This document shows, piece after piece, positions 43,665 through 52,930 of a DNA stretch of 64,000 nt (its first letter is position 1; each line of letters starts with the position of its first letter). The stretch is taken from the NCBI RefSeq assembly GCF_001428805.1, contig NZ_LMIS01000001.1, forward strand, positions 2,468,976 to 2,532,975. Direction: 5' to 3'. The stretch comes from Aeromicrobium sp. Root236. GTDB taxonomy: Bacteria; Actinomycetota; Actinomycetes; Propionibacteriales; Nocardioidaceae. The translations under genes and the position numbers were made by a program. The notes under the pieces were generated by a model. That model did no database searches and had not been told where the DNA came from. It saw only the letters and a program-made list of their open reading frames with translations.

Positions 43665-43743
43665 CCACTGTCTGGAGCGCACGTTCACAGACGCGCTGTC
43701 TCGGAAATGTCACACCGGTACGGGTGCTGGACACTTAACTGCT

Positions 43744-44280
43744 GTGAGCAACTTTCTAGACGTGCGGCACCGAGAGCTGGCGTTCGAGCGGGTGTGGCGG
43801 ACCGAGATGCCGCGCGTGTTCAACTACGCGGCCCGCCATGTTGGCGCCTCGGAAGCCCATGATGTCGCTGCCGAGACCTTCACGATCGCGTGGCGCCGGT
43901 GGGACGACATCACCGATCCGCCCTTCGCGTGGTTGCTGGGGGTGGCGCGCCACGTCGTGAGCAATCACGTACGCACGTTGCAGCGCGGCCGGCGCCTGGA
44001 GGACCGGGTCCGGCTGCTCACGGCAGTCAGCGCCAACAGCGCGGCGAACATCGACTTCGCAGCACGCCTGGAGGCGCTCAGCCGATTGGCCGCTCTCGGG
44101 GAGAAGGAGCGCGAGGCCTTGCTGCTGACCGCTTGGGACGGCCTGACTGCGGAGGAAGCCGCGACGTTGCTCGGCATCAAGCCGGCCGCCCTCCGCAAAC
44201 GCATCAGCAGGGCACGGGCAGCGATCGACGCTGCCGAGGTCGCCCAGGCTGCCGACACCGATCCAGAGGAGAAGCCGTGA
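43744..44280 (+). CDS. ECF-type RNA polymerase sigma factor
   Basis: A 178-aa sigma-70 family protein with region 2 (ELAFERVWRTEMPRVFNYAARHVG, AETFTIAWRRWDDI) and region 4 (LLLTAWDGLTAEEAATLLGI, KPAALRKRISRARAAI). It lacks other regions, as ECF factors do. The GTG at 43744 is used; a longer ORF runs through the tRNA terminator and is rejected. It overlaps the following membrane-protein gene by GTGA, suggesting that protein as its anti-sigma or sensor partner. Confidence 0.9.
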   Translation: MSNFLDVRHRELAFERVWRTEMPRVFNYAARHVGASEAHDVAAETFTIAWRRWDDITDPPFAWLLGVARHVVSNHVRTLQRGRRLEDRVRLLTAVSANSAANIDFAARLEALSRLAALGEKEREALLLTAWDGLTAEEAATLLGIKPAALRKRISRARAAIDAAEVAQAADTDPEEKP

Positions 44281-45623
44281 ACAGGCACATCGTTGACGCG
44301 CTACGCCCCGAGCTGCCCGACCTCGACCCCTACTGGGAGGCCGAGACCGTCCGCGCGATCCTCGAGGATCGGACGGGCGGCGCCACCGCAGACCGTCCCG
44401 TACGGCGACGCCTGGTGAGCGCCACGCTGATCGCCGCCGCCGTCGCGGTGTTCATCGGCGGTGTCGCGGTGGCCAGGCACGCTCTCCCATCCGATGACGT
44501 GCGTCCCGCCAAGCCGATCCAGGACAAGATCCAGAAGATCGACCCGTCGAAGGCCACGAAGCTGAAGCTGGGCGACACGCTCGACGTCGCCGCGGACCTC
44601 CCCAAGACGTACAACGGCGACGACGTCTTGTTCTCCGGGTTCGCTGGGAGCAAGGCCCTGGTCGGATCGGCGACGCAGGTTCAGGACGAGTCCGCGCCCA
44701 ACGCGAAACCCCTCATGCCGTCGCACCCTGTGCTGTACGAGCTCGACACCAAGACCTTCACCGTTCTCGACGACCGCGACCGTCCGGAACCCACGCAGAT
44801 TCTCAATGCGTCCGGTGACGGGGAGACCGTCGTCTGGGCCGAGCTGGTCGGCGTGAGCCCCAGCACGACCGGTTTCGCGATCTACTCGTACGACCGGCGA
44901 ACGGGTGGGGTCACCACCCTCGACGCGTTCGACGACCCGAACGGAGAGATCATCTACGGCGACGACCTCGCCCTCGCGGGCGACATGGCGTACTTCAGCA
45001 CGTTCGCCAACCCAGCGAAGAAGGGACGAGGTGTCTACGCGGTCCCGGTCGACGGGTCCAGGCCTCCCAGCTTGATCGCGGAGGGCGGCGAGGCGGTACG
45101 CATCTCCGGCGACACGCTGACCTTCCACCTCAGAGACCCGAAGGCCAACGAGGGGGATCGGAGGTACTTCACGTACGACCTGCGCACCGGGGAGACGACG
45201 CCAGTTCCCGTCAGCTCCCACGCCGGCGACCCGCGGTTCTGCGGGGCGGAACTCACCCCTGCCTGGGAGACGTGGTGCATCGGCGGTGACTTGAACGACG
45301 GCGTTCCTGCCGAACCTGCGATCCTCACCATCAAGGAGGCGTCGGGCCGCACCACGAGGTTCGCGCCGTTCAACGTGGGGTCGGCCGACTTCCCGGTCCC
45401 GCACGATGTCATCGCTCTCGGTCCATGGACCGGCATCGCGGTGACGACGGAAAACGGCCACGAGCGCGAGTTCCTGGTCGACCTCGAGACCAAGGAGGTC
45501 AAGGTCTTCCCGGACAACACGTCGTTCATCGCCCTGAGTCCCGATCGCTCCGAGGCGCTCATCAGCTCCTTCGCGAGCAAGGGGCGGGGCCCGCAGCGCA
45601 TCGTCCAGATCCCCGAGAGCTGA
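44277..45623 (+). CDS. Single-pass membrane protein with extracytoplasmic propeller-like domain (putative anti-sigma partner)
   Basis: A 448-aa protein: a short cytoplasmic N-terminus (about 1-55), one membrane helix (LVSATLIAAAVAVFIGGVAVA, about 42-63), then about 380 extracytoplasmic residues. These contain repeated strand patterns such as VLYELDTKTFTVLDD, IYSYDRRTGGVTTLD and YFTYDLRTGETTPV, like a beta-propeller. Coupling to the sigma gene by GTGA and the short cytosolic segment suggest an anti-sigma function, although no HHCC zinc motif is present. No established family recognised. Confidence 0.8.
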   Translation: MNRHIVDALRPELPDLDPYWEAETVRAILEDRTGGATADRPVRRRLVSATLIAAAVAVFIGGVAVARHALPSDDVRPAKPIQDKIQKIDPSKATKLKLGDTLDVAADLPKTYNGDDVLFSGFAGSKALVGSATQVQDESAPNAKPLMPSHPVLYELDTKTFTVLDDRDRPEPTQILNASGDGETVVWAELVGVSPSTTGFAIYSYDRRTGGVTTLDAFDDPNGEIIYGDDLALAGDMAYFSTFANPAKKGRGVYAVPVDGSRPPSLIAEGGEAVRISGDTLTFHLRDPKANEGDRRYFTYDLRTGETTPVPVSSHAGDPRFCGAELTPAWETWCIGGDLNDGVPAEPAILTIKEASGRTTRFAPFNVGSADFPVPHDVIALGPWTGIAVTTENGHEREFLVDLETKEVKVFPDNTSFIALSPDRSEALISSFASKGRGPQRIVQIPES

Positions 45624-45635
45624 CGGGGGTCGTCG

Positions 45636-47243
45636 CTACCGCGGCACGTAGTACGACGTGCTGCCGGTGGCGGCGGCGATCGTGTTGGAGCCCGAGTAGC
45701 TGAGCCTGTAGTAGTGCTTGCGGCCAGTCCTCGGCTTGCTGATCGTGATGACGGCCTTTCCGCTGCGGAGGGCGACGCGTGCCTTGATCGTGTGGGTGCC
45801 CTCCTTCACGGTGACGGTGCCGCCGGGGCTGGTCACGCCGGGCACGGTCACCCGGACCGTCAGCGTGAGACGCTTCTTCGACCGTGAGTAGCTGCCGCTC
45901 GCGGTGACCTTGGACGACCGCTTCACGGCCGTGGTCGCCGTGGAGGTCTCGGTGCCCGACTTGTCCAGTGCGATCGCCGTGACCTCGACGGTGAGCGCCT
46001 TGCCGACATCGGCCGTCACGGGCTTGTACGTCTTGCCCGTTCCAGCGTGCACGCCGCCGGCGAACCACTCGTACGAGAACTCGGTGGTGGCGTTCAGGCT
46101 CCACGATCCCGGCGACGCGGTCAGGGTGGCACCCACGACCGGGCTGCCGGAGATGGTCGGCGTGACGTACGCGGTGAGCTGGTCGCTCAGGACCTGGCTG
46201 ACGCCGGCCGTCGACGCCCCGCTCTTGACGACCACGGGGGTCGCGTCGGCCAGCGAAGCGGAGTCGTGCCAGAAGGCGCGGATGAACTTGCTCCCGCCGC
46301 CGTCAGAGGAGGAGAAGCGGACGTAGTAGGTCCCCGGCCGCAGCGAGACGGTCTCGTACGTCCCGTCAGGGTTCGCGTTCGGGACGATGGCGGCCTGCTC
46401 GCCGTCGGAGTTGTAGAACGTCACGGTGCGGTTGGTGATGGGCACGGTGCTGGTCAGCGCACCGGAGATCCCGCCGTTGCGGGTGACCGTCACCGCTCCC
46501 ACGTCGTGCGAGCCCGAGTCGACCGTGACCGTCGTGGCGCGGGCCAGGGTCGGCTGGTCGCCCGAGTAGCGGAGGCCGTAGCCGAACGTGTCGAAGGGAT
46601 CGAAGCTCGGGTCGATCGGGTTGGCCACGAAGCCGTCCTGGTACTGGAGCTTGTAGGTGCCTGGCGCGGGCGGCGGAGCGCCGAAGACGCCCGTCGACGA
46701 GTACATCAGGAACAACCCGTTGCGGTCGGTGATCGCCAAGCCGCCGGTCTGGTTGTCGGCGGTCGACTTCGCCATCACCGCGACCCCGCGTGCCGGCTTG
46801 CCCGACGCGTCGTAGACGTGGCCGAAGAGCTTGACGTCGAACATGGAGTTGTCGCGCAGGGCGAGGGCGAAGTCGGCGACGGCACGCGTCTCGCCGTCGG
46901 TCAGCTGGGTCAGGTGTTTCCACGGTCCGTCGTTGTAGGTGATGTACGGGTCGTACACGAAGACGTCCACGGTCCCGGCCGGCACTCCCTGAAGCTTGTA
47001 CGTTCCGTCGGTGCCCGTGAGGGCCTGGATCTGGCCGCCTCCTCCGGTGTTGATGTAGACCTGCATGCGGTCGATGGGCGTCCCGTCGGTCGTCACGACC
47101 CGCCCGGTGAGGGTGGCACCCGCCGCAGCGGCGGGTTGAGCGACGGCGACCAAGCCGGCGAGGGCGACGAGCAGCGCGACAACCATGCTCGCGAGGCGCG
47201 TGGTGCGCGAAGCCGGGCGGTCAAGGGTGGTGGATGTGGGCAT
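45636..47243 (-). CDS. Secreted protein with carboxypeptidase-regulatory-like and Ig-like repeats
   Basis: A 535-aa exported protein. The signal peptide has core MVVALLVALAGLVAVAQPAAAA, with cleavage near residue 41. Beta-sandwich modules follow: TLTGRVVTTDGTPIDRMQVYI and VSLRPGTYYVRFSSS are carboxypeptidase-regulatory-like folds. The segment ISGSPVVGATLTASPGSW, then YEWFAGG, is the common actinobacterial Ig-like repeat. A final VTVKEGTHTIKARVAL, then HYYRLSYSGS, resembles a bacterial Ig domain of the big_3 type. No catalytic motif; a surface-binding or structural role is likely. Confidence 0.85.
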   Translation of the reverse strand: MPTSTTLDRPASRTTRLASMVVALLVALAGLVAVAQPAAAAGATLTGRVVTTDGTPIDRMQVYINTGGGGQIQALTGTDGTYKLQGVPAGTVDVFVYDPYITYNDGPWKHLTQLTDGETRAVADFALALRDNSMFDVKLFGHVYDASGKPARGVAVMAKSTADNQTGGLAITDRNGLFLMYSSTGVFGAPPPAPGTYKLQYQDGFVANPIDPSFDPFDTFGYGLRYSGDQPTLARATTVTVDSGSHDVGAVTVTRNGGISGALTSTVPITNRTVTFYNSDGEQAAIVPNANPDGTYETVSLRPGTYYVRFSSSDGGGSKFIRAFWHDSASLADATPVVVKSGASTAGVSQVLSDQLTAYVTPTISGSPVVGATLTASPGSWSLNATTEFSYEWFAGGVHAGTGKTYKPVTADVGKALTVEVTAIALDKSGTETSTATTAVKRSSKVTASGSYSRSKKRLTLTVRVTVPGVTSPGGTVTVKEGTHTIKARVALRSGKAVITISKPRTGRKHYYRLSYSGSNTIAAATGSTSYYVPR

Positions 47244-47347
47244 GACGACCTCTGGGAGCGAAGGGGACCGAGGCGTCGAACCTAGCCGCGCGGGCGCCCT
47301 CAGTCGTCAGTGCTGGCACGTACGACGCCGGGGCGAACCGACAGGGC

Positions 47348-48877
47348 TCAGTCGGCGGCCGATCCGATGAGGGAGAGCTCGTCCCGGTCGATGAGGACCG
47401 CGCGCCCGGGCCCAGCGGGCACGATGTTCCAGACGTCGGGCATGGACCGCGACCCGGTGACGTGCCCCGTCTTCGAGTCGACGACCAGGATCGTGCGACC
47501 GTTGAGGCGTTCATCGCCGGCGAAGAACGGGTTGTGGCCCCGGCCGGCGTCCGAGAGCACGACCGCCGCACCGTGCGCCGTCGACACACCAGGGATGCCG
47601 TCTCCCGGGCTGTGGAGCTCCCAGAGCTTCTTGCCGGTGTCGGGGTCCCGCCCGGTCAGCTGCTGGTGGTTCCGTTGCACGACGACATCGGCCCCGGGCA
47701 CGCCGACCCTGGCGTCCTTGTCACTGTTGAACTGCTCGAGGCCCCCGACGATCTTCCAGTGCCCGGTCTCGGCGTCGATCATGTAGGACTGGATGATGCG
47801 ATCGTCGCTCTCCGGGCGATCGTCGTCGACATCGCCGTAGACACGAGTCCCAAGCACCACTGCTGAGATGGAGAGGCACGGCGTCTCGGCGGTCCAGTCG
47901 ACCTTCCCGTCGATGCTGACGCCGTGTGAACGGCACATCTTCGAGCTGCCGGCCGATGCGGTCTGCGACACCACGATCTTGCGGGTGATGACGGGGACCG
48001 ACGCGGAGTAGTCGATCGTCGCAGTGACGTCACCGTCGTCGGCCGCGACGACCTGAGCCGTACCGCCGAAGCCCGGCTCGGTGTCGATCACGGCGGCCTC
48101 GGGCAGCCGTCGGGGATCGCCGTCGGACGAGTCGGCCTCCTGGCGCTCGAACAGGGCTCTCGACTCGAAGCCCTTCGACTCCCACCGCTGCTTGCCGTCC
48201 GGTCCGATGCCCACGTACGTGCAGGACGTGACCTCTGCCTTGGTCGTGCACCGCGGGGCGGCGAGCACGCCGTGGCTCGACGCGAGGACGTTCTCCAGGT
48301 CCAGGCCCATGAGGTAAACGTGGCGCTTCTGCATCTCGGACCGCCAGAGCTCGCGGCCGTCCGGCGACAACCACGCGGCCTGGTCACCTTCGGTGCGGCC
48401 CGACCTGACGAGCACGTGGCCGTCAGCGGCGACCTTGAGCTCCGCGATGCGGCTGATGCCGTCGAACGTCCACAGGATCTTGCCGGTCCTCAGGTCCAGC
48501 GCATGCAGGCCGTCGTAGTCGGTGAACAGCATGCGGTTGCCGTCCACGTAGGGGTGGTCGGCGATGCCGTCGGTCGCGGTGGTCCAGCGCGGGCTTCCAC
48601 TCCGCTCCGCCTCCGCGAGCCGCCACGGTGTGACGATCGAGGCCGCGAGCACCAGGACGATCACCGCGTGGCCCAGCACGCGCTGCCGGCCGTCGGTCAG
48701 GATGAACGCCGCCCGTACGGCAGCGAGCGCGGCGACCCCGAGGGCGACGAGGTAGACCGTCAGGTTCGGCCTCCAGACGACACACGCCACGGCGATGGCG
48801 ATGGCGATCAGCACGATGGCGAGCCAGGGGCGGGCGTGTCGCCGCGTGATGGAGGCGTAGTCAGGAGCGTCCGGCAT
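47348..48877 (-). CDS. Membrane-anchored PQQ-like beta-propeller protein
   Basis: A 509-aa protein. Three N-terminal hydrophobic segments (about 18-34, 39-60, 67-84) precede an extracytoplasmic domain with repeats such as GLHALDLRTGKILWTFDG and LTGRDPDTGKKLWELHSP, the PQQ-like propeller blade pattern. Cysteines (MCRSHG, PCLSISA) could form a disulfide. No PQQ-binding or catalytic residues can be assigned, so it is probably a scaffold or sensor. Confidence 0.82.
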   Translation of the reverse strand: MPDAPDYASITRRHARPWLAIVLIAIAIAVACVVWRPNLTVYLVALGVAALAAVRAAFILTDGRQRVLGHAVIVLVLAASIVTPWRLAEAERSGSPRWTTATDGIADHPYVDGNRMLFTDYDGLHALDLRTGKILWTFDGISRIAELKVAADGHVLVRSGRTEGDQAAWLSPDGRELWRSEMQKRHVYLMGLDLENVLASSHGVLAAPRCTTKAEVTSCTYVGIGPDGKQRWESKGFESRALFERQEADSSDGDPRRLPEAAVIDTEPGFGGTAQVVAADDGDVTATIDYSASVPVITRKIVVSQTASAGSSKMCRSHGVSIDGKVDWTAETPCLSISAVVLGTRVYGDVDDDRPESDDRIIQSYMIDAETGHWKIVGGLEQFNSDKDARVGVPGADVVVQRNHQQLTGRDPDTGKKLWELHSPGDGIPGVSTAHGAAVVLSDAGRGHNPFFAGDERLNGRTILVVDSKTGHVTGSRSMPDVWNIVPAGPGRAVLIDRDELSLIGSAAD

Positions 48878-49111
48878 GTGTCCTCGTGGGTCAGATGGGG
48901 ACAGGCCGACCGCGGTCGCATCGCGACCTCGCCCCCGGGCGGTGACTCATTGTCGCACCTGGGTCATCTCGCCCGGGCACCCACGTTTGCCGACGCCTTG
49001 GAGCGGCGAGTCATCCTTGCGGCACGGGCCGGCCGCCCGCATGACCTTCGTGGTGAGCAAGGGGTGGTGACGGGTGACCCGTACGTCTGGACCGACGAGG
49101 GTGGCCGGCTC

Positions 49112-49461
49112 ATGACGAGCCGCCGGAGCGAGTACGAGTGGAACAGCTTCCACGACGGGCCCGCGATCCGCATCTACCCGCAGGGTGGGCTCAAGCTGAT
49201 CAGGTTCTCCGGCTACGACTCGTGGACGACGATCCTCCCGGGCCTGGTCGGGATCATCGGATTCCTGAGCAACAAGCTCTTCTTCCGCGGCCGATGGGTC
49301 GTGGAGGTGCGGGAGTCCACCCGCTCCGACGTCGACGAGGACGGGGCACGCTTCGTCGTACGCGATCGCGCGGCAGCCGACGACTGCGTCACGGAGGCGA
49401 ACGCGTGGTTCGGCACGCACCGCTCCCTCGCGGGCTTCGTGCCGACTGCCGGCAGGGCTGA
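49112..49461 (+). CDS. Hypothetical protein with one hydrophobic segment, 3' end unclear
   Basis: Coding-like sequence begins MTSRRSEYEWNSFHDGPAIR (an in-frame GTG at 49067 is an alternative start). It contains a hydrophobic stretch TTILPGLVGIIGFLSNKLFF and a charged C-terminal part ending near THRSLAGFVP. In this frame no stop occurs before 50395, which would run antisense through the whole next gene. A one-base shift near 49440-49455 would reach the TGA at 49459-49461. I therefore mark the plausible extent only. It may be a frameshifted or run-on gene; no family recognised. Confidence 0.5.
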
Positions 49462-49462
49462 G

Positions 49463-50299
49463 CTACTTGGGCTGGAACGCGCCGGCGAGCAGGCGCGGCT
49501 CGATCCCGGGCGTCGGGAGGCCGACGGCGTACCGGTAGATCAACGCCCGGGCGTACGTGCCCACCGCTCCGATGAGGCTGCCGACGAAGACAAGCGCGAG
49601 GCCACCGACAACGGCCAGAGCCATGCCGACGACGAGCACCCCGGGGCCACCGGCGAAGATCATGCAGAGGCCGACCCCGAGCGCGATCGACGGGACGAGC
49701 CACAACCCGAGCACCAGCACGCCGCCGCGAAGGGCTGTGCGCAGGCTCGTGCCCCAGGTGTCACGCAGCACGCGGCCAGAGCGCTTGATCGCCGTGATGG
49801 GGCCGACGTCCTCGGTGACGAGCACCGGCACGACGACGAACGTCGCGACGCTCCAGGCCAGCCCGCCGAAGAAGTTGAGCAGCGACCCGAGGAAGCCGAG
49901 CTTGTCGTGGATGAGCTGGAGCACGAATCCGACCGTCGCGGTGACGACGGACCAGGCGAGGATCTTGCCGCGGAACTTCCACGCCTCCTGCAGGCATCCC
50001 CGCGTCGTGGGCTCGCCACCGTCCGCACGTTGGTTCGCACCGATGACCAAGGCGACCTGGAAGAAGACGGAGACGATCGTCGCACCGAGGCCGGCGAGGG
50101 CGAGGCCGGCGTAGTAGGCGATCTTGCCTTCCTCCTGGCCGTTGACGTACCAGCCGAGACCGTAGCCGGGCACGAAGAACACGGCGGCAGCGATGATGCC
50201 GGACACGGAGCTGACGAACGGGAGCACGAGCATGCCCTTGTCCTGGCGGAGGAGGTCGTACGTGGCCTTCAGCAGCTCTTTGCCATTGGGGTTCGACAT
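49463..50299 (-). CDS. DUF6159 family integral membrane protein
   Basis: A 278-aa protein with about six membrane segments. GKELLKATYDLLRQDKGMLVLPFVSS at the start, KILAWSVVTATVGFVLQLIH, and the motif FVVVPVLVTEDVGPITAIKRSG, then TWG are typical of DUF6159 (related in layout to glycerophosphodiester phosphodiesterase membrane domains). Function unknown. A hairpin lies 10 nt upstream of the start codon. Confidence 0.86.
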   Translation of the reverse strand: MSNPNGKELLKATYDLLRQDKGMLVLPFVSSVSGIIAAAVFFVPGYGLGWYVNGQEEGKIAYYAGLALAGLGATIVSVFFQVALVIGANQRADGGEPTTRGCLQEAWKFRGKILAWSVVTATVGFVLQLIHDKLGFLGSLLNFFGGLAWSVATFVVVPVLVTEDVGPITAIKRSGRVLRDTWGTSLRTALRGGVLVLGLWLVPSIALGVGLCMIFAGGPGVLVVGMALAVVGGLALVFVGSLIGAVGTYARALIYRYAVGLPTPGIEPRLLAGAFQPK

Positions 50300-50308
50300 C
50301 GGCGCTCC

Positions 50309-50332
50309 TCGGACTGGGCGTTCTCAGTCCGA
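50309..50332 (-). other. Hairpin between COG4705-type and DUF6159 genes
   Basis: TCGGACTG and CAGTCCGA pair over 8 bp around an 8-nt loop. On the minus strand it follows the upstream gene by 31 nt and ends just before the ribosome binding site (GAGGAGCG) of the DUF6159 gene. No T tract. It may be a terminator or an RNA element limiting translation. Confidence 0.55.
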
Positions 50333-50363
50333 TGGTTGCACGGTGAGCCGGACGCTGCGAGCG

Positions 50364-51155
50364 CTATTCGGGAACCGTCTCGAGCTCCGGCGTGACCGGC
50401 TCTGCCCGGTGCGCGCCCTCGACATCGGTGTGGCTCACCGCGAGGTACGCGACAAGGGCCGCGAAGATCACCAGGGCGATGCCGGTGACCGTGCCGTCAC
50501 CCCAGCCGAGGCCGCCCGACGAGTGCGGCTTGCCGAGCCAGTCGGCGACCGAGGCGCCGAGCGGGCGGGTCAGCACGTACGCCGCCCAGAACGCGCCGGT
50601 GGCGTTGAGGCCGAGCCGCCAGAGCACGTACGGGACGAGGATCAGGACTCCGAAGAGCGCGATCGACCAGGCGAAGCCGAGGCCCACCTCGATCGCGGTC
50701 GTGTCGCCGACGGCGGTGCCGAGGCCGAACGTCAGCAGGACCGCGCCCCAGTAGAACCGCTCGCGGCGGCTGGAGGTGATGGAGTGGACCGACAGCGTGC
50801 CCTCGCTCTGCCTCCACCACGCGAGCAGGCCGACCAGCAGCGCGAGATAGATCGCGGAGTCCACGGCGTACGGCGTGCCGAGGACGACGTGCGGGCCGTC
50901 GGCGATCATCGTGCCGAACAGTGCGACGCCCAGGACAGTGACCCAGTAGCGCACCGGGTGGTACGTCTCGGCACGCAGCTGCAGCCACAGGACGACGAAG
51001 AAGCCGCCGATGCCGATCGCCGCAGCCAACGGGATGCTGACGGTGCCGAGGAAGTCGGACCCCGCCTCGCCCATGCCGGTCGTGAGCAGCTTGACGACCC
51101 AGAACAGGAGGAAGACCTCGGGGACCTTGGGCGCGCGGAAGGTTCGGACTGGCAT
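50364..51155 (-). CDS. COG4705-type membrane protein
   Basis: A 263-aa protein with about seven membrane helices. The sequences KVPEVFLLFWVVKLLTTGMGEAGSD, LTFGLGTAVGDTTA and FWAAYVLTRPLGASVADWLG are the duplicated motif of the COG4705 family (each half has a G-x-G/D-x-x-x-D element). The family is sometimes annotated as membrane-anchored and of unknown function. Stands alone between divergent or spaced neighbours. Confidence 0.88.
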   Translation of the reverse strand: MPVRTFRAPKVPEVFLLFWVVKLLTTGMGEAGSDFLGTVSIPLAAAIGIGGFFVVLWLQLRAETYHPVRYWVTVLGVALFGTMIADGPHVVLGTPYAVDSAIYLALLVGLLAWWRQSEGTLSVHSITSSRRERFYWGAVLLTFGLGTAVGDTTAIEVGLGFAWSIALFGVLILVPYVLWRLGLNATGAFWAAYVLTRPLGASVADWLGKPHSSGGLGWGDGTVTGIALVIFAALVAYLAVSHTDVEGAHRAEPVTPELETVPE

Positions 51156-51200
51156 GCCTTCAGATGCTAGGCGGCCTCACCTGACTGCCACCTGACCCGC

Positions 51201-52040
51201 TCACTCAGCAGGCTTGCGGCTGCCGTCGTCCTCGAACTCGACGTCGCCGAAGTCGATCGGGCGCGCAGCGTTGGCCAACGCGGTGACCATGGCCGTACCC
51301 AGTGGGCCGGCGCGATCGAAGACCTCGACGGTGCCCACGGCGATTCCGTCGTGCTCGACACGGTCCGTCACGGACAGGCCGATCTCGCGGCTGACCGGAG
51401 GGCGGGCAAGCGCGAGGGTGATGTCGGTGTTGATGAACTTCACGCCCTCGGTGCCCCAGTTGACCACCATGCTCGTGCCGTCGGCGATGCTGGCGACCGA
51501 CTGGAACGGCGTACCTTCCTCACCCTCGACGACGGGCAGGCCGGCCTGCCAGGTCTGCTTGCGGCCGGAGTTCTGGTGGTCGGGGAACGACTGGGACCAG
51601 GGCGAGTCGCTGACGAAGTGCGGCACCCGCGGCTCGTCGCTCACGGGGACGAGGTCCTCCGGCGGCGGCTGCGGGCGTTCGACCGGAGACCACACATCCC
51701 CCTTGGGCGTCTCGGTCGCCAGCAGGAAGATGCAGCTGGCACGGGCGACGCGTACGCCCTCCTGCATCAGTGACGCGTCGATCAGGCAGATGCGCCGCCC
51801 CTCGCGGACGACCTCCGTCTCGACCGTGCACGGTGCCATCGTGGCCGGTTGGAACAGGTCGACGGTGTAGCGCGCGGGGTGCAGGTCGGTGCGGCCGAGC
51901 GCGGCGAGCTGCAGCTCCAGCGCGCGGGCGAGGGCACCGCTGATCGCGACGCCATGCATCTGGTCGTGCTTCCACATGCTGCGGGCGATCTCGGCCGGGA
52001 CGAGCCGGTCGCCGTCGAGAGTGAACATGGCCAGGGACAT
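51201..52040 (-). CDS. Acyl-CoA thioesterase-like double hotdog protein (TesB type)
   Basis: A 279-aa protein with two hotdog halves. The first has TDLHPARYTVDLFQPATMAPC and RICLIDASLMQEGVRVARASC. The second has VNWGTEGVKFINTDITLALARPPVSREIGLSV and GTAMVTALANA. These resemble TesB-like thioesterase domains that hydrolyse acyl-CoA esters. A KstR box lies 53 bp upstream of its start, shared with the divergent SDR operon, so it may act on steroid or fatty acyl-CoA intermediates. Confidence 0.83.
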   Translation of the reverse strand: MSLAMFTLDGDRLVPAEIARSMWKHDQMHGVAISGALARALELQLAALGRTDLHPARYTVDLFQPATMAPCTVETEVVREGRRICLIDASLMQEGVRVARASCIFLLATETPKGDVWSPVERPQPPPEDLVPVSDEPRVPHFVSDSPWSQSFPDHQNSGRKQTWQAGLPVVEGEEGTPFQSVASIADGTSMVVNWGTEGVKFINTDITLALARPPVSREIGLSVTDRVEHDGIAVGTVEVFDRAGPLGTAMVTALANAARPIDFGDVEFEDDGSRKPAE

Positions 52041-52093
52041 GGGATAAGCCTGTCAGGTGCGTCAGGCAACAGATCCGCCTGGTACCCAAAGAC

Positions 52094-52107
52094 TAGAACG
52101 TGTTCCA
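52094..52107. promoter_or_regulatory. KstR operator (box 1)
   Basis: TAGAACGTGTTCCA matches the mycobacterial KstR consensus TnnAACnnGTTnnA at every fixed position. It lies between the thioesterase gene (minus) and the SDR operon (plus), 22 bp before the SDR start codon. Confidence 0.82.
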
Positions 52108-52129
52108 GTTTTGCGCTACTGTCCCCGCC

Positions 52130-52930
52130 ATGGTGCTCGAAAGATTCCGCCTCGACGACCGGGTCGCGGTCGTCACCGGAGCCGGCCGCGGGATCGGCGC
52201 TGCCAGCGCCCTCGCGCTCGCCGAAGCCGGTGCCGATGTCGTCCTCGCTGCGCGTACGGAGGAACAGCTCCGCGAGGTCGCCGCACAGGTCGAGGCCCTG
52301 GGCCGCAAGGCCCTGGTCGTGCCGGCTGACCTGTCCGACCTCGACCAGGTCGCTGCGCTCGCGCAGACCGCGGTCGACGCGTTCGGACGGCTCGACGTGG
52401 TGGTCAACAACGTCGGCGGATCGATGCCCAAGGAGTTCGTACGCACGAACGTGGCCGCGCTCGAGGGTGCGTTCCACTTCAACGTCTCGACCGCGCACGC
52501 GCTGACCCGTGCCGCGCTGCCGCACCTGCTCAAGAGCGACGGCGGGGCGGTCGTCAACATCTCGTCGGTCATGGGCCGGGTCAGTGGTCGCGGCTACCTC
52601 GCGTACGGGACGGCCAAGGCGGCGCTCGCACACTGGACCCGCCTCGCCGCCCGCGACCTCGCGCCACGCGTACGGGTCAACGCGATCGCCGTCGGCTCCG
52701 TCGCCACCTCCGCGCTCGAGATCGTCACCGGCGACGAAGGGCTCACCGCGCAGATGGAGGCCAACACGCCGTTGCGCCGCATCGGCGACCCCGACGACAT
52801 CGCCGCGACCGTCCTGTTCCTCGCCAGCCCCGCCGGCGGCTACCTCACCGGCAAGGTGCTCGAGGTCGACGGTGGCATCGACCAGCCCAACCTCGACATG
52901 GCCCTGCCAGACCTGGGAGTCCCCGAATGA
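52130..52930 (+). CDS. SDR family oxidoreductase, first gene of a KstR-boxed operon
   Basis: A 266-aa short-chain dehydrogenase: [20 protein letters not shown] near residue 14, [11 protein letters not shown], and catalytic Tyr in [26 protein letters not shown] is the normal C-terminal motif. Its start at 52130 puts it 22 bp from KstR box 1. It leads five overlapping or adjacent genes ending at 56355. A hydroxysteroid or hydroxyacyl substrate fits the setting, but the sequence does not decide it. Confidence 0.9.
   Translation: MVLERFRLDDRVAVVTGAGRGIGAASALALAEAGADVVLAARTEEQLREVAAQVEALGRKALVVPADLSDLDQVAALAQTAVDAFGRLDVVVNNVGGSMPKEFVRTNVAALEGAFHFNVSTAHALTRAALPHLLKSDGGAVVNISSVMGRVSGRGYLAYGTAKAALAHWTRLAARDLAPRVRVNAIAVGSVATSALEIVTGDEGLTAQMEANTPLRRIGDPDDIAATVLFLASPAGGYLTGKVLEVDGGIDQPNLDMALPDLGVPE

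Noticed and set aside
43527-43743. tRNA-Ser as an integration site for a prophage or island
   Set aside because: No integrase, no duplicated tRNA 3' end and no change in gene character downstream.
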